The translations under genes were made by a program, and so were the position numbers. The notes beneath the pieces were generated by a model. It was not told the origin of the DNA, did no database searches, and saw only the letters and a program-made list of their open reading frames with translations. This document shows positions 8,391 through 17,327 of a stretch of DNA of 64,000 bases, piece by piece. The first letter of the stretch is position 1, and every line of letters starts with the position of its first letter. Source of the DNA: Chlamydiia bacterium (GTDB lineage Bacteria; Chlamydiota; Chlamydiia; Chlamydiales; GCA-2402025); the NCBI GenBank assembly GCA_030427725.1, contig JAUICV010000001.1:434001-498000 (forward strand), given 5' to 3'.

Positions 8391-9293
8391 TTACTTGTTT
8401 TTACTTAAATATTGTTCATAGTCAGAAAGTAAATATGGGTGATGGGATTTTAACCACTTTTTAAAGTGACTTGTTGATCGAATCAATTCGTTGTGGCGTT
8501 CGTTTTCTTCTTTTAAGTATAGGTTGTATTCAAACCTTCCGAGATCAATTTGGAACGGTTTGGAATCCAAAAATGCAAAATTAGTCGAAAAATCAGGATC
8601 TAGATCAGCTACTCCTTTTTTACAGCGAGATTGTATTAAATCTAAAAGATCATAGATTGCTTTTTTTGCTTCAGATGTTTTCCCTTCTATGATCAGTTTA
8701 TTTAAAGTCGGATAAACCAATGATCCCTTTTTTTGAAGGGCAAAAGCAAAAGCATCAGCGCTGAGGTGATAGTGAATTCCTATTTTATCAACTATATGTA
8801 AAGTCTGATTTAGGTGATTTGTTTGATTCAGGTGAAGGTATTTTAAGTTTGTTAGTTCTCTCAGGTCGGTGTAAGCAATTTCATGACTTGTAAATGCTTT
8901 GTTTAATTGGGTTTGTTTTTTTTCTAACTTTTTTTCGCTATAACTTGCAAAAAGCGTTTTGAAAAATAAATTTTGAACAATCAAAGGAGCTCTTAAGTGA
9001 TGAAATTTAAAAAATTTTAGGACGTAACCTTTGTCATCTGATTGAAAAACGTAAGATTGAGCACCAGAGCTTAAATATCTAAATTTTTGTGACAAAATCT
9101 CTTTGAGATGATCTGTGATGATAGCTTCATGACGTTCTAGTGAAAGAGGGGCTTTTGGCAAAGGGTGAGTGATTCTAATAATTGAAAATCCATCAGTTGC
9201 CGTGTGAGTTAGCCTTTCGATGCATAAGAAAAGAAAAACTGTTAATGAGATCTTCAATATTAAGTTGAGTAGTTTGGATATAGGGAATTTCAT
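8391..9293 (-). CDS. Membrane-anchored protein with protein-kinase-like motifs
   Basis: 300 aa. Residues 8-24 are a hydrophobic anchor or signal segment. After it come features that line up with a kinase fold in order: a glycine-loop-like SSGAQSYVF (75-83), a strand with YVLKFFK containing Lys93, a helical region with Glu candidates (about 120-150), a catalytic-loop-like DLDPDFSTN (230-238: Asp230/Asp232 and Asn238), and IDLGRF (249-254), which resembles DFG with Asp250. Spacing between the last two motifs is short but typical of small kinase-like families. I do not know a named family for it. Kinase fold is inference from motif order; a pseudokinase or unrelated fold cannot be excluded. It lies 96 bases upstream of the oppA pair on the same strand. 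Confidence 0.5.
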   Translation of the reverse strand: MKFPISKLLNLILKISLTVFLFLCIERLTHTATDGFSIIRITHPLPKAPLSLERHEAIITDHLKEILSQKFRYLSSGAQSYVFQSDDKGYVLKFFKFHHLRAPLIVQNLFFKTLFASYSEKKLEKKQTQLNKAFTSHEIAYTDLRELTNLKYLHLNQTNHLNQTLHIVDKIGIHYHLSADAFAFALQKKGSLVYPTLNKLIIEGKTSEAKKAIYDLLDLIQSRCKKGVADLDPDFSTNFAFLDSKPFQIDLGRFEYNLYLKEENERHNELIRSTSHFKKWLKSHHPYLLSDYEQYLSKNK

Positions 9294-9371
9294 GAATCAG
9301 TAATTGTCTTTTTTTTTATTGGGTAAGATCTTAGAATCGGAATTTTTTAAATACCTAAAAGCTATGTTGTA

Positions 9372-10919
9372 GTGCAAGAGTTTTCTAACCTTCCAAGCTC
9401 AAGAAAAATTTGGATTCTACTCTCTATGGCCTTATGTACGGCCTTGATTTTTTTAGAGTCAACCATTTTACCGATTGCCTTACCAACCATTCAAAGAGAG
9501 TTAAATATTGACCAGGATGGATTATATTGGATTATCAACGCATATTTACTTGTTTTAGCTTGCTTAGTCTATGTAGGTGGTAAGCTATCTGATTTTTTTG
9601 GGGCAAAAAAGATTTTTGTTTTAGGCTTGATGGTTTTTTCTATAGCGACAATTGGAGGAGCTTTATCTATAGGAAAGGTTACGTTAATAGTGTCTAGAAC
9701 TGTCATGGGTCTAGGATCAGCTTTGATGCTACCATCGTCTATGTCTATTACTTTACACTCATTAAATAAACACGAAAGAGGAAAAGGGATTGGTTCTTTA
9801 GTGGCAGTCGGATCTATTTTTCTGACACTTGGTCCATTTTTAGGCGGGTATCTTACTCAGTACTTTACTTGGCGCTATATTTTTTGGATTAATCTACCAG
9901 TAATCTTTGCAAGTTTAATACTCGCAATAGTTTTTGTGCCAAAATATAATCTTAAAGCTATTGAGTTTAATTTTTCTGGCTTTGTTGTTTATCTAGGTGG
10001 CTTGATCTCATTGACTCTGGCAATTATGCAAATCAAGGTGTATGGTCTTTTTTCCATACAGATTCTATCTTGTTTTTCAGTTTTTTTATTTTTTATAGCT
10101 CTATTTGTATATCAGCTTAAAAGGCAAACTCATACATTTTTTGATTATAAACTTTTTAAAATTCCTCGTTTTCAAGGGGGAATGATACTTATTTTTATAG
10201 CTCAATTTTTGATTATGATGACAGTGTTTTGGTCGTTGTATTTTCAGAAAATTTTGGGACTTTCTCCTATTGAATCAGGAAAACTTCTTTTAATCCCATC
10301 TATTCCAGTTATATTTTGTGCACCTCTTTCTGGTTATATGTCGGATAGATTTGGTCCCAGGTGGCCAATAGTTATTGGCTATGGGTTAACGACACTCTCT
10401 TTTGCTTGGATTTTAGTTTTTCCATTTTTTGATAAAACAGCTTTATCAATTTTTGGACTGTTGTTTTTTGGAATTGGGATATCCTTAGTTATGACTCCAA
10501 TAGGGACTAGTTTACTTTCTGCTGTTTCAGAACACAAAAGGGGGATTGCATCAGGAATGTATTCTACAGCTCGAAATATTGCCTCGACTTTTTCAGTTGC
10601 GATATTGGGTAGTTTAGTCTCTTATGTGATCCATCTTCGCTTTAAATTTCATATGCAGGGAAGTTTATTTGGAGATCCAAAGATGTATAAAAACTATGTT
10701 TTAGACTTTTTACAGGGTAAATCTTTAGCTGCAGCTTTTCCAAAGTTATCACCAACATCAATTGAATCTATTGAGGCTATTGTTAGACAATCTTCTGTTA
10801 GGGGGTTCTTTGCCCTCCATATCTTATGCTTAAGTCTTAGTTTTTTAGCCTTTCTCTTAGCTTTTTTCTATTTTAGAAACAAAGGCGACTGTTCTATAAA
10901 CAATACAACTAATAATTAA
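9372..10919 (+). CDS. DHA2-type (EmrB/QacA) MFS drug-efflux permease
   Basis: 515 aa with about 14 hydrophobic segments, the size and topology of the 14-TM DHA2 family. Family motifs are visible: LESTILPIALPTIQ in TM1 (motif D1-like), GKLSDFFGAKKIF (motif A) after TM2, SRTVMGLGSALMLPSS (motif B), and LGPFLGGYLTQYFTWRYIFWIN (motif C, antiporter motif). It would export hydrophobic compounds by proton antiport across the inner membrane. The start is GTG, because a stop (TAA at 9348) closes the frame upstream and no ATG or TTG lies between. No membrane-fusion partner gene adjoins; a TolC-family gene lies 39 kb away in the window. The substrate is unknown. Confidence 0.9.
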   Translation: MQEFSNLPSSRKIWILLSMALCTALIFLESTILPIALPTIQRELNIDQDGLYWIINAYLLVLACLVYVGGKLSDFFGAKKIFVLGLMVFSIATIGGALSIGKVTLIVSRTVMGLGSALMLPSSMSITLHSLNKHERGKGIGSLVAVGSIFLTLGPFLGGYLTQYFTWRYIFWINLPVIFASLILAIVFVPKYNLKAIEFNFSGFVVYLGGLISLTLAIMQIKVYGLFSIQILSCFSVFLFFIALFVYQLKRQTHTFFDYKLFKIPRFQGGMILIFIAQFLIMMTVFWSLYFQKILGLSPIESGKLLLIPSIPVIFCAPLSGYMSDRFGPRWPIVIGYGLTTLSFAWILVFPFFDKTALSIFGLLFFGIGISLVMTPIGTSLLSAVSEHKRGIASGMYSTARNIASTFSVAILGSLVSYVIHLRFKFHMQGSLFGDPKMYKNYVLDFLQGKSLAAAFPKLSPTSIESIEAIVRQSSVRGFFALHILCLSLSFLAFLLAFFYFRNKGDCSINNTTNN

Positions 10920-10937
10920 AAATAATTTAAATTTAGT

Positions 10938-10967
10938 TTGATATTTTAATTGTTTTGTTACCATAAT
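10938..10967 (+). promoter_or_regulatory. Sigma70/66-type promoter candidate for the 717 aa gene
   Basis: TTGATA (10938-10943), an 18-base spacer, then CATAAT (10962-10967), about 45 bases before the start codon. It fits chlamydial sigma66 promoters, but AT-rich DNA gives many such matches. Confidence 0.4.
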
Positions 10968-11010
10968 ATCTATAAGGGACGCTATATTATAATTAGCGAA
11001 AGGTTTTCAA

Positions 11011-13164
11011 ATGGTCAAGATGTATCAATCTGAATTTAAATCAATCTTTTTGGCTATTAGAGGGTTAGAGAGTTTGATGGATCTTACGGAAGAGAAAATT
11101 AAAACATTTCAAAGATCTGAAAAGGTTGGTAATTTTAAGCTACTGGAACAGTATTTAGGTTTTGATCGGGGTGGTAGAGAAGGGTTTATTGGAGAAAACC
11201 TTAAAGTTGTGCATGAGTTTTTAAAGTACCTTTATTTTCATGAAAAGGAAAGGCTTAAAGACCTTAGAGTACAAAACGGCATAAGAGCTCTAATGATAAT
11301 TTGCTCAGAAGCTGTTCACAATTTGGATAAACTTTCAGATATTTGGCAATTTGAAACCCAAAGTTTAAAGCAACTTAAAGAATATCAAGAACTTATTGAA
11401 TTTTATCAAAAGAAATTAGTCAAACGATTGAGTCAAACTCTAGAGCATGAAGAGCTTTGGAGGTCTGAATGGGGAGAGGTTGTAGAGGAAGAGCAGTCTT
11501 TAGAAATTATTGAAGACATCGCGTCTGTTTCAAAGGATGAAGACTATGAGCTATTTTATCTAAGAGATGAAAATGGTCGCAGGTTTTTCTCTTATGAGCT
11601 TTTAAGGCACTTAAAACTTTTGGGGGATGCCTATAAGGTATCGATTAGCGATCAGGTTCAAGATCCCTTTGGCGCATTTAAGGTATTAAGGGATAAAAAT
11701 AGCCGCTTGAGTTCAAAGGCAGTGACTGAATCTCTTAAAAACGATTTAAAAAAGTTTTTAAAATTTAATGAGCATTTTCAAAATAAAGAATTTTGTTCTT
11801 ATTTTTCAAACTGTGTGTATGCGCTTTATTTAGCTTCAGTACCTAGTAATGAGTTTTCTAATGGAGGGATAAAAACTTGTTTTGAGTATTACTCAGATGC
11901 TTGGAACTATCTTTCAAAAGCTTTGAATTCCCCAGATTATCTGCAACTCGAATCAGAGAAGCAAAGCACACAAGATAAAAATATCTTAGAGCTGCTTAGT
12001 TTTGTAAATAAACTGTGCTATCATCTATTTCTAAAAGTTGATCAAAAAGATGTCATGATGGGCTTTCTTTATAAAATGCTCAAAAAAGACTCACTCGACC
12101 ATGACGAATATGTAGGAATTAATTCTAATCATTTATGGAACTCGCTTTTAGATGAGAGGAATTTCATGAGCGAGGTGTTACTAAAGCTTCCAAGTAGTCC
12201 TGTTTTTCACATGGTAGACAGCCTTTACTTTAATGGTGGGCATAAGATGTTTGATCCTCTTTTGCAGCAGAGTCATCCCTCACTATTATATCAAGTCCAC
12301 AATGAAATATTTAAGACGACTGTTGTGAAAATGCCAGGGCCTACGCATCAAATTAAAATTGATGAAGTAGAGGTTTCTAAGCTTTTTGAAGGATTTTTTA
12401 GAGCTGTAAAATCGAAGAATAAAGATACAAACTATTTATTGTTTAATCTACAAGATAGAACAGGGTGGAAAGAGCACACCAGAGCGAAATTTATAGAGAC
12501 GCTTCCTGAGAAAAAAGCTTTTAAGGATCACCTCCTCGTATGTACTATTCCATGTGATACGGCCTTTTATCACCAATCAGAAGACTATGAGCAAATCCAT
12601 GACGCAGTAGATTTTAAAAAGATGTTTTTAGAACAGGTTGAGTCTGAAAAAGATTGCGGATTTTGTTACTCTGAGATTTTATCTTCTTCAAAAGCAAAAA
12701 CTTTTTCAAAGAAATCTATAGAGATTATTCATGAGCATTTTTTTGGATCAAAGGAAATTCTCTCTCAGAAAAACAGACAAGATTTTATTCAGATTTTCTA
12801 TCTCTTTTTTATCCTTAAGATAATGGATACAGCGAAAGCTACACATATGAGTTTTTCTTGCAAAGATGCAGTAGATTTAGGGCCTGCTTTTTCGGCATCA
12901 CTATTTTCGTTAGTAAAGATTCTAGGTTTTGATGACACCTGGGGCAAAGAAGAAGAAGACTTTTTATCATATCTATTATTTAGTCCGGCTCTTATTACAA
13001 GGCAAAGAGCTATTAAACTACACGTATGTGAAAGAGCTTTGAGTGCCCTTTCAACTATCAATGCCGACAAAGATATTAATAAAACAAAACTCACAAAGGC
13101 CTTTGAAGATCTTTTTGGTTACAAAATATTCAAAAGCCTTTGTGCTCAAGAGATCAAAGATTAA
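11011..13164 (+). CDS. Large protein of unknown function
   Basis: 717 aa, no signal peptide, no membrane segment, highly charged and helical throughout. The start has AAAGG 7 bases upstream. The region 60-170 is rich in Leu, Glu and Lys and probably coiled. Around 480-560 is a more globular part with TIPCDTAFYH and CGFCYSEIL (two close Cys). I recognise no catalytic motif or family. Its stop codon TAA overlaps the stop of the convergent minus-strand gene in a shared TTAA (13161-13164). It resembles the 709 aa protein at 2805-4934 in size and composition, but I could not see sequence similarity between them. Confidence 0.6.
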   Translation: MVKMYQSEFKSIFLAIRGLESLMDLTEEKIKTFQRSEKVGNFKLLEQYLGFDRGGREGFIGENLKVVHEFLKYLYFHEKERLKDLRVQNGIRALMIICSEAVHNLDKLSDIWQFETQSLKQLKEYQELIEFYQKKLVKRLSQTLEHEELWRSEWGEVVEEEQSLEIIEDIASVSKDEDYELFYLRDENGRRFFSYELLRHLKLLGDAYKVSISDQVQDPFGAFKVLRDKNSRLSSKAVTESLKNDLKKFLKFNEHFQNKEFCSYFSNCVYALYLASVPSNEFSNGGIKTCFEYYSDAWNYLSKALNSPDYLQLESEKQSTQDKNILELLSFVNKLCYHLFLKVDQKDVMMGFLYKMLKKDSLDHDEYVGINSNHLWNSLLDERNFMSEVLLKLPSSPVFHMVDSLYFNGGHKMFDPLLQQSHPSLLYQVHNEIFKTTVVKMPGPTHQIKIDEVEVSKLFEGFFRAVKSKNKDTNYLLFNLQDRTGWKEHTRAKFIETLPEKKAFKDHLLVCTIPCDTAFYHQSEDYEQIHDAVDFKKMFLEQVESEKDCGFCYSEILSSSKAKTFSKKSIEIIHEHFFGSKEILSQKNRQDFIQIFYLFFILKIMDTAKATHMSFSCKDAVDLGPAFSASLFSLVKILGFDDTWGKEEEDFLSYLLFSPALITRQRAIKLHVCERALSALSTINADKDINKTKLTKAFEDLFGYKIFKSLCAQEIKD

Positions 13165-13958
13165 ACATCTAGCTGAGCCTTTGCTTCCGGATTTAGTTTA
13201 ACGATCATCTTTAGAATTTGTCCAAGAGTAGATAAAGCATCTCTGTTATTTACCAAAGATTTAAATTTTCCTTTTCCATTTCCTGCTGATTGCTTGATTA
13301 ACGTGTTTAAAAATTTAGCAGGCTGGACTTGTTCAGAAAATCCCAATAAGCTTCGCATATTTTTTAATAAGTCCATAAACTCATTAAATCTTTCGCCAAA
13401 AAATGCTTTTGGGGTTGTTTGATGCTCTAACGTAGCTTTTAAAAGCTGAAGGCCCTTGGCTGCAGCGTTATTTAAGTTTTTTTTTTCCAATTCATCTTTA
13501 TAGCCTGTTAGTGTTTCAAGAGCTTGCTGACACTGCTCAAATGATAGCTGGCTAATCCAAGACGATTTGTCAGCTTTAGGAAGCTTAAAAGGAAGTCTAA
13601 GACTTTCTGTGCACAGGTGAAAAATATCCATACAAGTTATAGCTTGATAGGCTTCTTCCACCCTAGCTCTTTGAGCTTCTAAATCGTCTACATTTGAGGT
13701 AGAAAAAACAGCAGACAACTCTTCAGGAGCATCTTCGTGTTCCAAACTTTCTATGGAGCCTTTTTGTATTGGTGAACGTCTCATCAGTTGTAGATTATCT
13801 GAAGGTTGTTGTCTTCTTAATCGAGGAGCAGTAGATATAACATCTGGGGATAGAGCTGCGGAGTGAGAAACGCTACTTAGAGAGCTTTGTAGGGATGGTG
13901 GTTGAGATATAAAAGATGCTTGATCACCGAGGTCTGAGACTTCGAAATCCTCATGCAT
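13161..13958 (-). CDS. Ser-rich unknown protein, probably the C-terminal part of the upstream ORF
   Basis: 265 aa from its first ATG. The N-terminal 90 residues are low complexity and Ser/Pro rich; residues from about 85 are helical and Lys-rich. The reading frame is open a further 52 codons upstream of the ATG, back to 14114, with the same Ser-rich composition and no ATG, GTG or TTG. The ATG itself has only a poorly spaced GGAG (2 bases). The upstream gene (14084-15085) runs into this frame exactly at an A9 run. A -1 shift there would give one 641 aa protein. I infer that this is the second half of a frameshifted, slipped or phase-variable gene, but separate translation cannot be excluded. 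No family recognised. Confidence 0.5.
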   Translation of the reverse strand: MHEDFEVSDLGDQASFISQPPSLQSSLSSVSHSAALSPDVISTAPRLRRQQPSDNLQLMRRSPIQKGSIESLEHEDAPEELSAVFSTSNVDDLEAQRARVEEAYQAITCMDIFHLCTESLRLPFKLPKADKSSWISQLSFEQCQQALETLTGYKDELEKKNLNNAAAKGLQLLKATLEHQTTPKAFFGERFNEFMDLLKNMRSLLGFSEQVQPAKFLNTLIKQSAGNGKGKFKSLVNNRDALSTLGQILKMIVKLNPEAKAQLDV

Positions 13959-14083
13959 TACTCCAGAAACCTTAGAGCTTGCTGGTGAGGATGCTGTGTT
14001 AAACCTGTCTTCAGAATCAACAGATGCAAAAGAAAGAGGAGAGTAGTCTCTTGAAACAGACTCTCCTCTTGAACCGAAAGAGG

Positions 14084-15085
14084 TTATTCTTCCTCTACTT
14101 CCTTTTTTTTTACCTCAGTATCTGAGATTTCTAAAGCTGCAAACATTGCATCAAGACCATCTTCTACAGAAGTTTCAGCAATTGTCTGTAAAGGAGCTCT
14201 AACTCTAGCTAGGGCAGCTGTAGCTTCTCTTTCTAGAGTTTCAGCTTGTTGCTTTTCGCTTACTAGCTTAGCTACAAGGGCTTTGACCTTGTCTGCTAAT
14301 TCCTCGACAGTTGTTTCTTTAGAGATGTCATCAAGACCGTCTATCCCAGAAAAAGTTTCTGTGTAATCAGCTCTTGGCCGTCCGCAGAATCTATGTTGTT
14401 CTACGATGTCAGAAAAATCACTTTCAGTTTTGTGATGCAATTCAACCTCGGTTAACACAGCATCTGCTTCCTCTTCTGCTTGAGCTAATTTTCCTATAGA
14501 ACCAAGAGGATCTCTAAATCCTGCAGCTGTAAACAATGCAGGAGAACTGTGCTCTTTTGAGATTGATTCGATATTTCCCTTTCTTTTATCCAAAAGAATT
14601 TTATAACTATCAAGTTTAGAATACATTCTGGTTAGTTTTGTTAAGAGGGCGGTAATTACTTGCTGATTTGTTGAGTCCTTTGATTCTTTAGCGGATTGCA
14701 CTAAAACTTTTCCATTGGAGGCGTTTTTTTGAAAAGTATCAATATTTGAATATAGATCTCTAATAGAAGTTTGAAGGGTTTCTATTTTTTGTTGGATTGT
14801 AGAGGGACCTTCTTCTGAAAGCTCTTCTGATGAAGAAACTCCAATTAATTGAACAGCCGAGTGCTCTAGCAGTTGCGGTTTGCATGGATCGGCAGGTTTA
14901 CCTTCGGCTTGCTCAACGTTTAAGTTGTGTTGAAAAAAAGTTTTCGCGCAAGAAACCAAAGCGAGTGTGTCTGCTGATTCTGCTAGTTGGGTTGTAAAGG
15001 TATCTTCTAAATCAAGATAGTCGTGAGTAAATCCTTTTATTTGTTGGTTAAGAAATGATTCAGAACCTGCATAGTTAACTGACAT
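14084..15085 (-). CDS. Coiled-coil effector-like protein (first part of a possibly frameshifted gene)
   Basis: 333 aa as read. The start has a strong binding site (AGGAGG, 7 bases upstream). No signal peptide. Residues 95-175 and 265-310 look like coiled coil, with an ETLQTSIRDLYSNID segment at about 104-118 that resembles EDLTTKLKTLYSNFS in the next gene upstream (15306-16577), so the two are probably diverged tandem paralogs. The C-terminus VKKKEVEEE is encoded across a run of nine A, after which the frame stops. Shifting -1 in that run opens the following 318 codons. Function unknown; small coiled-coil proteins of this kind in Chlamydiae are often type III secreted, which is inference. Confidence 0.55.
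   Translation of the reverse strand: MSVNYAGSESFLNQQIKGFTHDYLDLEDTFTTQLAESADTLALVSCAKTFFQHNLNVEQAEGKPADPCKPQLLEHSAVQLIGVSSSEELSEEGPSTIQQKIETLQTSIRDLYSNIDTFQKNASNGKVLVQSAKESKDSTNQQVITALLTKLTRMYSKLDSYKILLDKRKGNIESISKEHSSPALFTAAGFRDPLGSIGKLAQAEEEADAVLTEVELHHKTESDFSDIVEQHRFCGRPRADYTETFSGIDGLDDISKETTVEELADKVKALVAKLVSEKQQAETLEREATAALARVRAPLQTIAETSVEDGLDAMFAALEISDTEVKKKEVEEE
14103..14111 (-). other. A9 slippery tract at the overlap of two reading frames
   Basis: On the minus strand nine consecutive A lie at the end of the 333 aa frame. The downstream frame opens at 14114 (a TGA sits at 14115-14117) and the upstream frame closes at 14084-14086. The only place where a shift can join them is therefore this 31-base overlap, which holds the A9 run. 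A -1 shift or one extra A in the transcript gives a continuous 641-codon ORF. Confidence 0.6.
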
Positions 15086-15123
15086 GTTATTACCTCCTAA
15101 ATCTCAAGGGTTTAATTTAAAAT

Positions 15124-15148
15124 AAACCGAGAGAATTTCTCTCGGTTT
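15124..15148. terminator. Hairpin upstream of the 333 aa gene
   Basis: Perfect 11-bp stem (15124-15134 with 15138-15148) with a 3-base loop and a few T on either side. It sits 39 bases before the minus-strand start at 15085, downstream of the stronger terminator at 15235-15270. It may be a second terminator or a leader hairpin. Confidence 0.5.
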
Positions 15149-15234
15149 TAAAAAGTCGGTTAACATATCTTTACACTATCTTTAAATCAAACAAAATGTT
15201 GAAAAAAAATTGATTTAAGAGATGTTTCATAGAG

Positions 15235-15270
15235 AAAAAAAAAGAGATGCATCTTCAAAAGATGCATCTC
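15235..15270 (-). terminator. Rho-independent terminator of the 423 aa gene
   Basis: Read on the minus strand: an 11-bp perfect stem (15270-15260 with 15254-15244), 5-base loop, then nine U (15243-15235). It lies 36 bases after the stop of the 423 aa gene, a textbook arrangement. Confidence 0.88.
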
Positions 15271-15305
15271 CACACAAGTTGGTGTGTGATATGGAAGGGT
15301 AATTT

Positions 15306-16577
15306 TTACTTAGATCTAGTCTTTCTAGTTCTTTTTACAGAGCTGTCGAGAATGTTAGAAGAATCTAGGCCTGCTAATGCTCTAGGTTTTCTTGGAGTTT
15401 TTTTCTTGGAGTTTTTGTTTGCTGCTTGAGGTTTTGCTTTTGGAGATTTTGATCGCGATCTAAGTGTCATAGTAGATTTAGTATCAAGATCTATTGAAGA
15501 ACGAGTTTTTACAGTCTTTTCTGTCGTTGGTTTACGTTGAACACTTTCTTCAAAGATGATTGTAGGAGTGTCTTCTTTAACTTCAGGTTTAATATCAACA
15601 AAGACAGGAGCCTTTTCTTCTTTTTGTTCGATAACAACTGGTTTTTTCTCTTCGATTATGGACTCTTGTTTTGGGAAGGTGATGGCGAGAGCTTTGCTTG
15701 CATTAGAAAAGGTTGGTTTTATTGGCTCTTCAATCTCTTCTATGATTGGTCCTGTATAAATTGGACCTTGAACAGGTGCTTGAGCTGTCTCTACTGAGTT
15801 TGACGGCTCTTTTGAAATTTTTTGAAGCTGTGATCTAACATCTCTTAGAGCAAGTTGTCTTTGCTCAATAAATTTTGCCAGTTTTTGATCGTAAGCGAAT
15901 TTTTCCGCAGCGTTTAGCTGTTCTACAGAATTTGAGCTTCTAACTTCAGATTTTAGAGCCCTATTAAAACTGCTCAACGTTGATTGGTTATGCTTATGAG
16001 ATTTTGCTGAGATCTTTTGATCAGTTTTGGTAAGTCTTTTTGCACAAACGGCATCTACTGAGTAGGCATTAGATAATGAAGCTGAAAAATTGATTAAAAC
16101 AGATTCCAGATCTGCAACTTGATTTTTTAGCTCAACCATTTCATATTCAACAGTATTTTTTAGAAGAGGGTATGTTGTTTTTGTGATGATTTCTAAATTT
16201 TGGATTTGTAATTCATCATCAAAGTTCTTTTGGTTATGTAGAAAAGTTAAAGCTTCTAATGTTTTTATAGAAGCTCTCTCAGCTTGTTGGATGAACTCTA
16301 AAGCCTTTGAAAAATTACTGTATAAGGTTTTTAATTTGGTTGTTAGATCTTCAACCCTGACTTTAAGACTGTCAACTAGATGTGTAGCTTCTCCAGCAGT
16401 CATGGTTTCAGCGTTTATAAACTGATGGTGAGCTGTGACAGATTGTAAAATAACCAAAGCAACTTCAGAATGAAACTTATCAGCTTGATTTTGCACATCT
16501 AAATGAAAATCTAACGCTTTTGAGGTAGCTGCTAGAACATTTCCAAAATTAAAATTTTGACCCTGAACTTGTGACAT
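15306..16577 (-). CDS. Coiled-coil protein with basic C-terminal tail, effector-like
   Basis: 423 aa. No signal peptide or membrane segment. Residues 20-260 are helical, with probable coiled coil around 65-150. The stretch 265-350 is Pro/Glu/Lys-rich low complexity (EEIEEPIKPTF, PVVIEQKEEKAPVF). The last 60 residues are strongly basic (SKSPKAKPQ, NSKKKTPRKPR, RTRKTRSK) and could bind nucleic acid or act as a nuclear localisation signal in a host cell. GGAAG precedes the start by 4 bases. It looks like a tandem paralog of the next gene (shared LYSN-centred helix), and it ends at a strong terminator. No family recognised; secretion is inference from composition and context. Confidence 0.55.
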   Translation of the reverse strand: MSQVQGQNFNFGNVLAATSKALDFHLDVQNQADKFHSEVALVILQSVTAHHQFINAETMTAGEATHLVDSLKVRVEDLTTKLKTLYSNFSKALEFIQQAERASIKTLEALTFLHNQKNFDDELQIQNLEIITKTTYPLLKNTVEYEMVELKNQVADLESVLINFSASLSNAYSVDAVCAKRLTKTDQKISAKSHKHNQSTLSSFNRALKSEVRSSNSVEQLNAAEKFAYDQKLAKFIEQRQLALRDVRSQLQKISKEPSNSVETAQAPVQGPIYTGPIIEEIEEPIKPTFSNASKALAITFPKQESIIEEKKPVVIEQKEEKAPVFVDIKPEVKEDTPTIIFEESVQRKPTTEKTVKTRSSIDLDTKSTMTLRSRSKSPKAKPQAANKNSKKKTPRKPRALAGLDSSNILDSSVKRTRKTRSK

Positions 16578-16754
16578 ATTACTTCCAAATACTATTTATT
16601 AAAATATAACAATAAGTATATCAAAAATGTAATTAAAATATGTTATTAAAGGTTAAGTTATTACGAATAAAATCAGAACTAAATATATTTAAATTTTTAG
16701 ATTTTTTTTATAAAAAAATAGTAGTGTGAATAAATTTTTTATTTGGTTAAAAAA

Positions 16755-17327
16755 TTAATTGAGCTCGGGATCTTCTGGGAGCATGGACAGGTTTCTATAC
16801 TTACCTCCCATGTCTTTAAGAAGGGTTTGCCAAAGGGTATCTGGAGGTAGTTGGAAGATTTTTTCTATGCTAGCAGGGCTTGAGATCCAAGCTCCGCTTG
16901 AAAGCTCGTTTTCTAATAACCCAGTGCCCCAGGCCATATAACCAAAACAAATAAGTATAGAGGGTCCATCGGCTATTCCAATGGAATTTTGTAAAAATTC
17001 CATATCTCCACCTAGATAAACACCCTTACAGACCTCTAAAACATGATCTGATGAAGCTTGAGTGCTTGTGTGTAAAAGCATCATTTGGTTGGGCTCAATA
17101 GGCCCACCTGCGCGGATAGAAATGTTTGGGTTCTGAAGATCATTTGGATCGACAATTTCTTCAGGAATATTTGTGTGTAACGGTTTATTAACAATGAGGC
17201 CAAACGATCCAGAAGGAAGATGCTCGCAAAGTAAGATCACACTTCTTGCTAAGATAGTCCCGTTAAATTCAGGACCTGCTATTAGTAGAGAGCCTTTTTC
17301 TGGTATACTCATCATATTTAGGGGCAT
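16755..17327 (-). CDS. yqgE: YqgE/AlgH (DUF179) family protein
   Basis: 190 aa, the family's usual size. The N-terminal GSLLIAGPEFNGTILARSVILLCEH is the DUF179 signature, followed by GSFGLIVNKPL, GGPIEPNQMMLLHT and a late CFGYMAWGTGLLENEL (GyagWgpgQLe in other bacteria). Its biochemical role is not known; it is cytosolic and conserved. The first ATG overlaps the end of mlaD by 10 bases; ATGs at 17315 and 17312 are alternative starts and agree as well with the family N-terminus. Last gene of the mlaE-mlaF-mlaD transcript. The link to lipid transport is positional only. Confidence 0.9.
   Translation of the reverse strand: MPLNMMSIPEKGSLLIAGPEFNGTILARSVILLCEHLPSGSFGLIVNKPLHTNIPEEIVDPNDLQNPNISIRAGGPIEPNQMMLLHTSTQASSDHVLEVCKGVYLGGDMEFLQNSIGIADGPSILICFGYMAWGTGLLENELSSGAWISSPASIEKIFQLPPDTLWQTLLKDMGGKYRNLSMLPEDPELN

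Noticed and set aside
15537..15797. Phe-rich plus-strand frames opposite the 423 aa gene
   Set aside because: Antisense of Lys/Glu-rich linker codons; no ribosome binding site.
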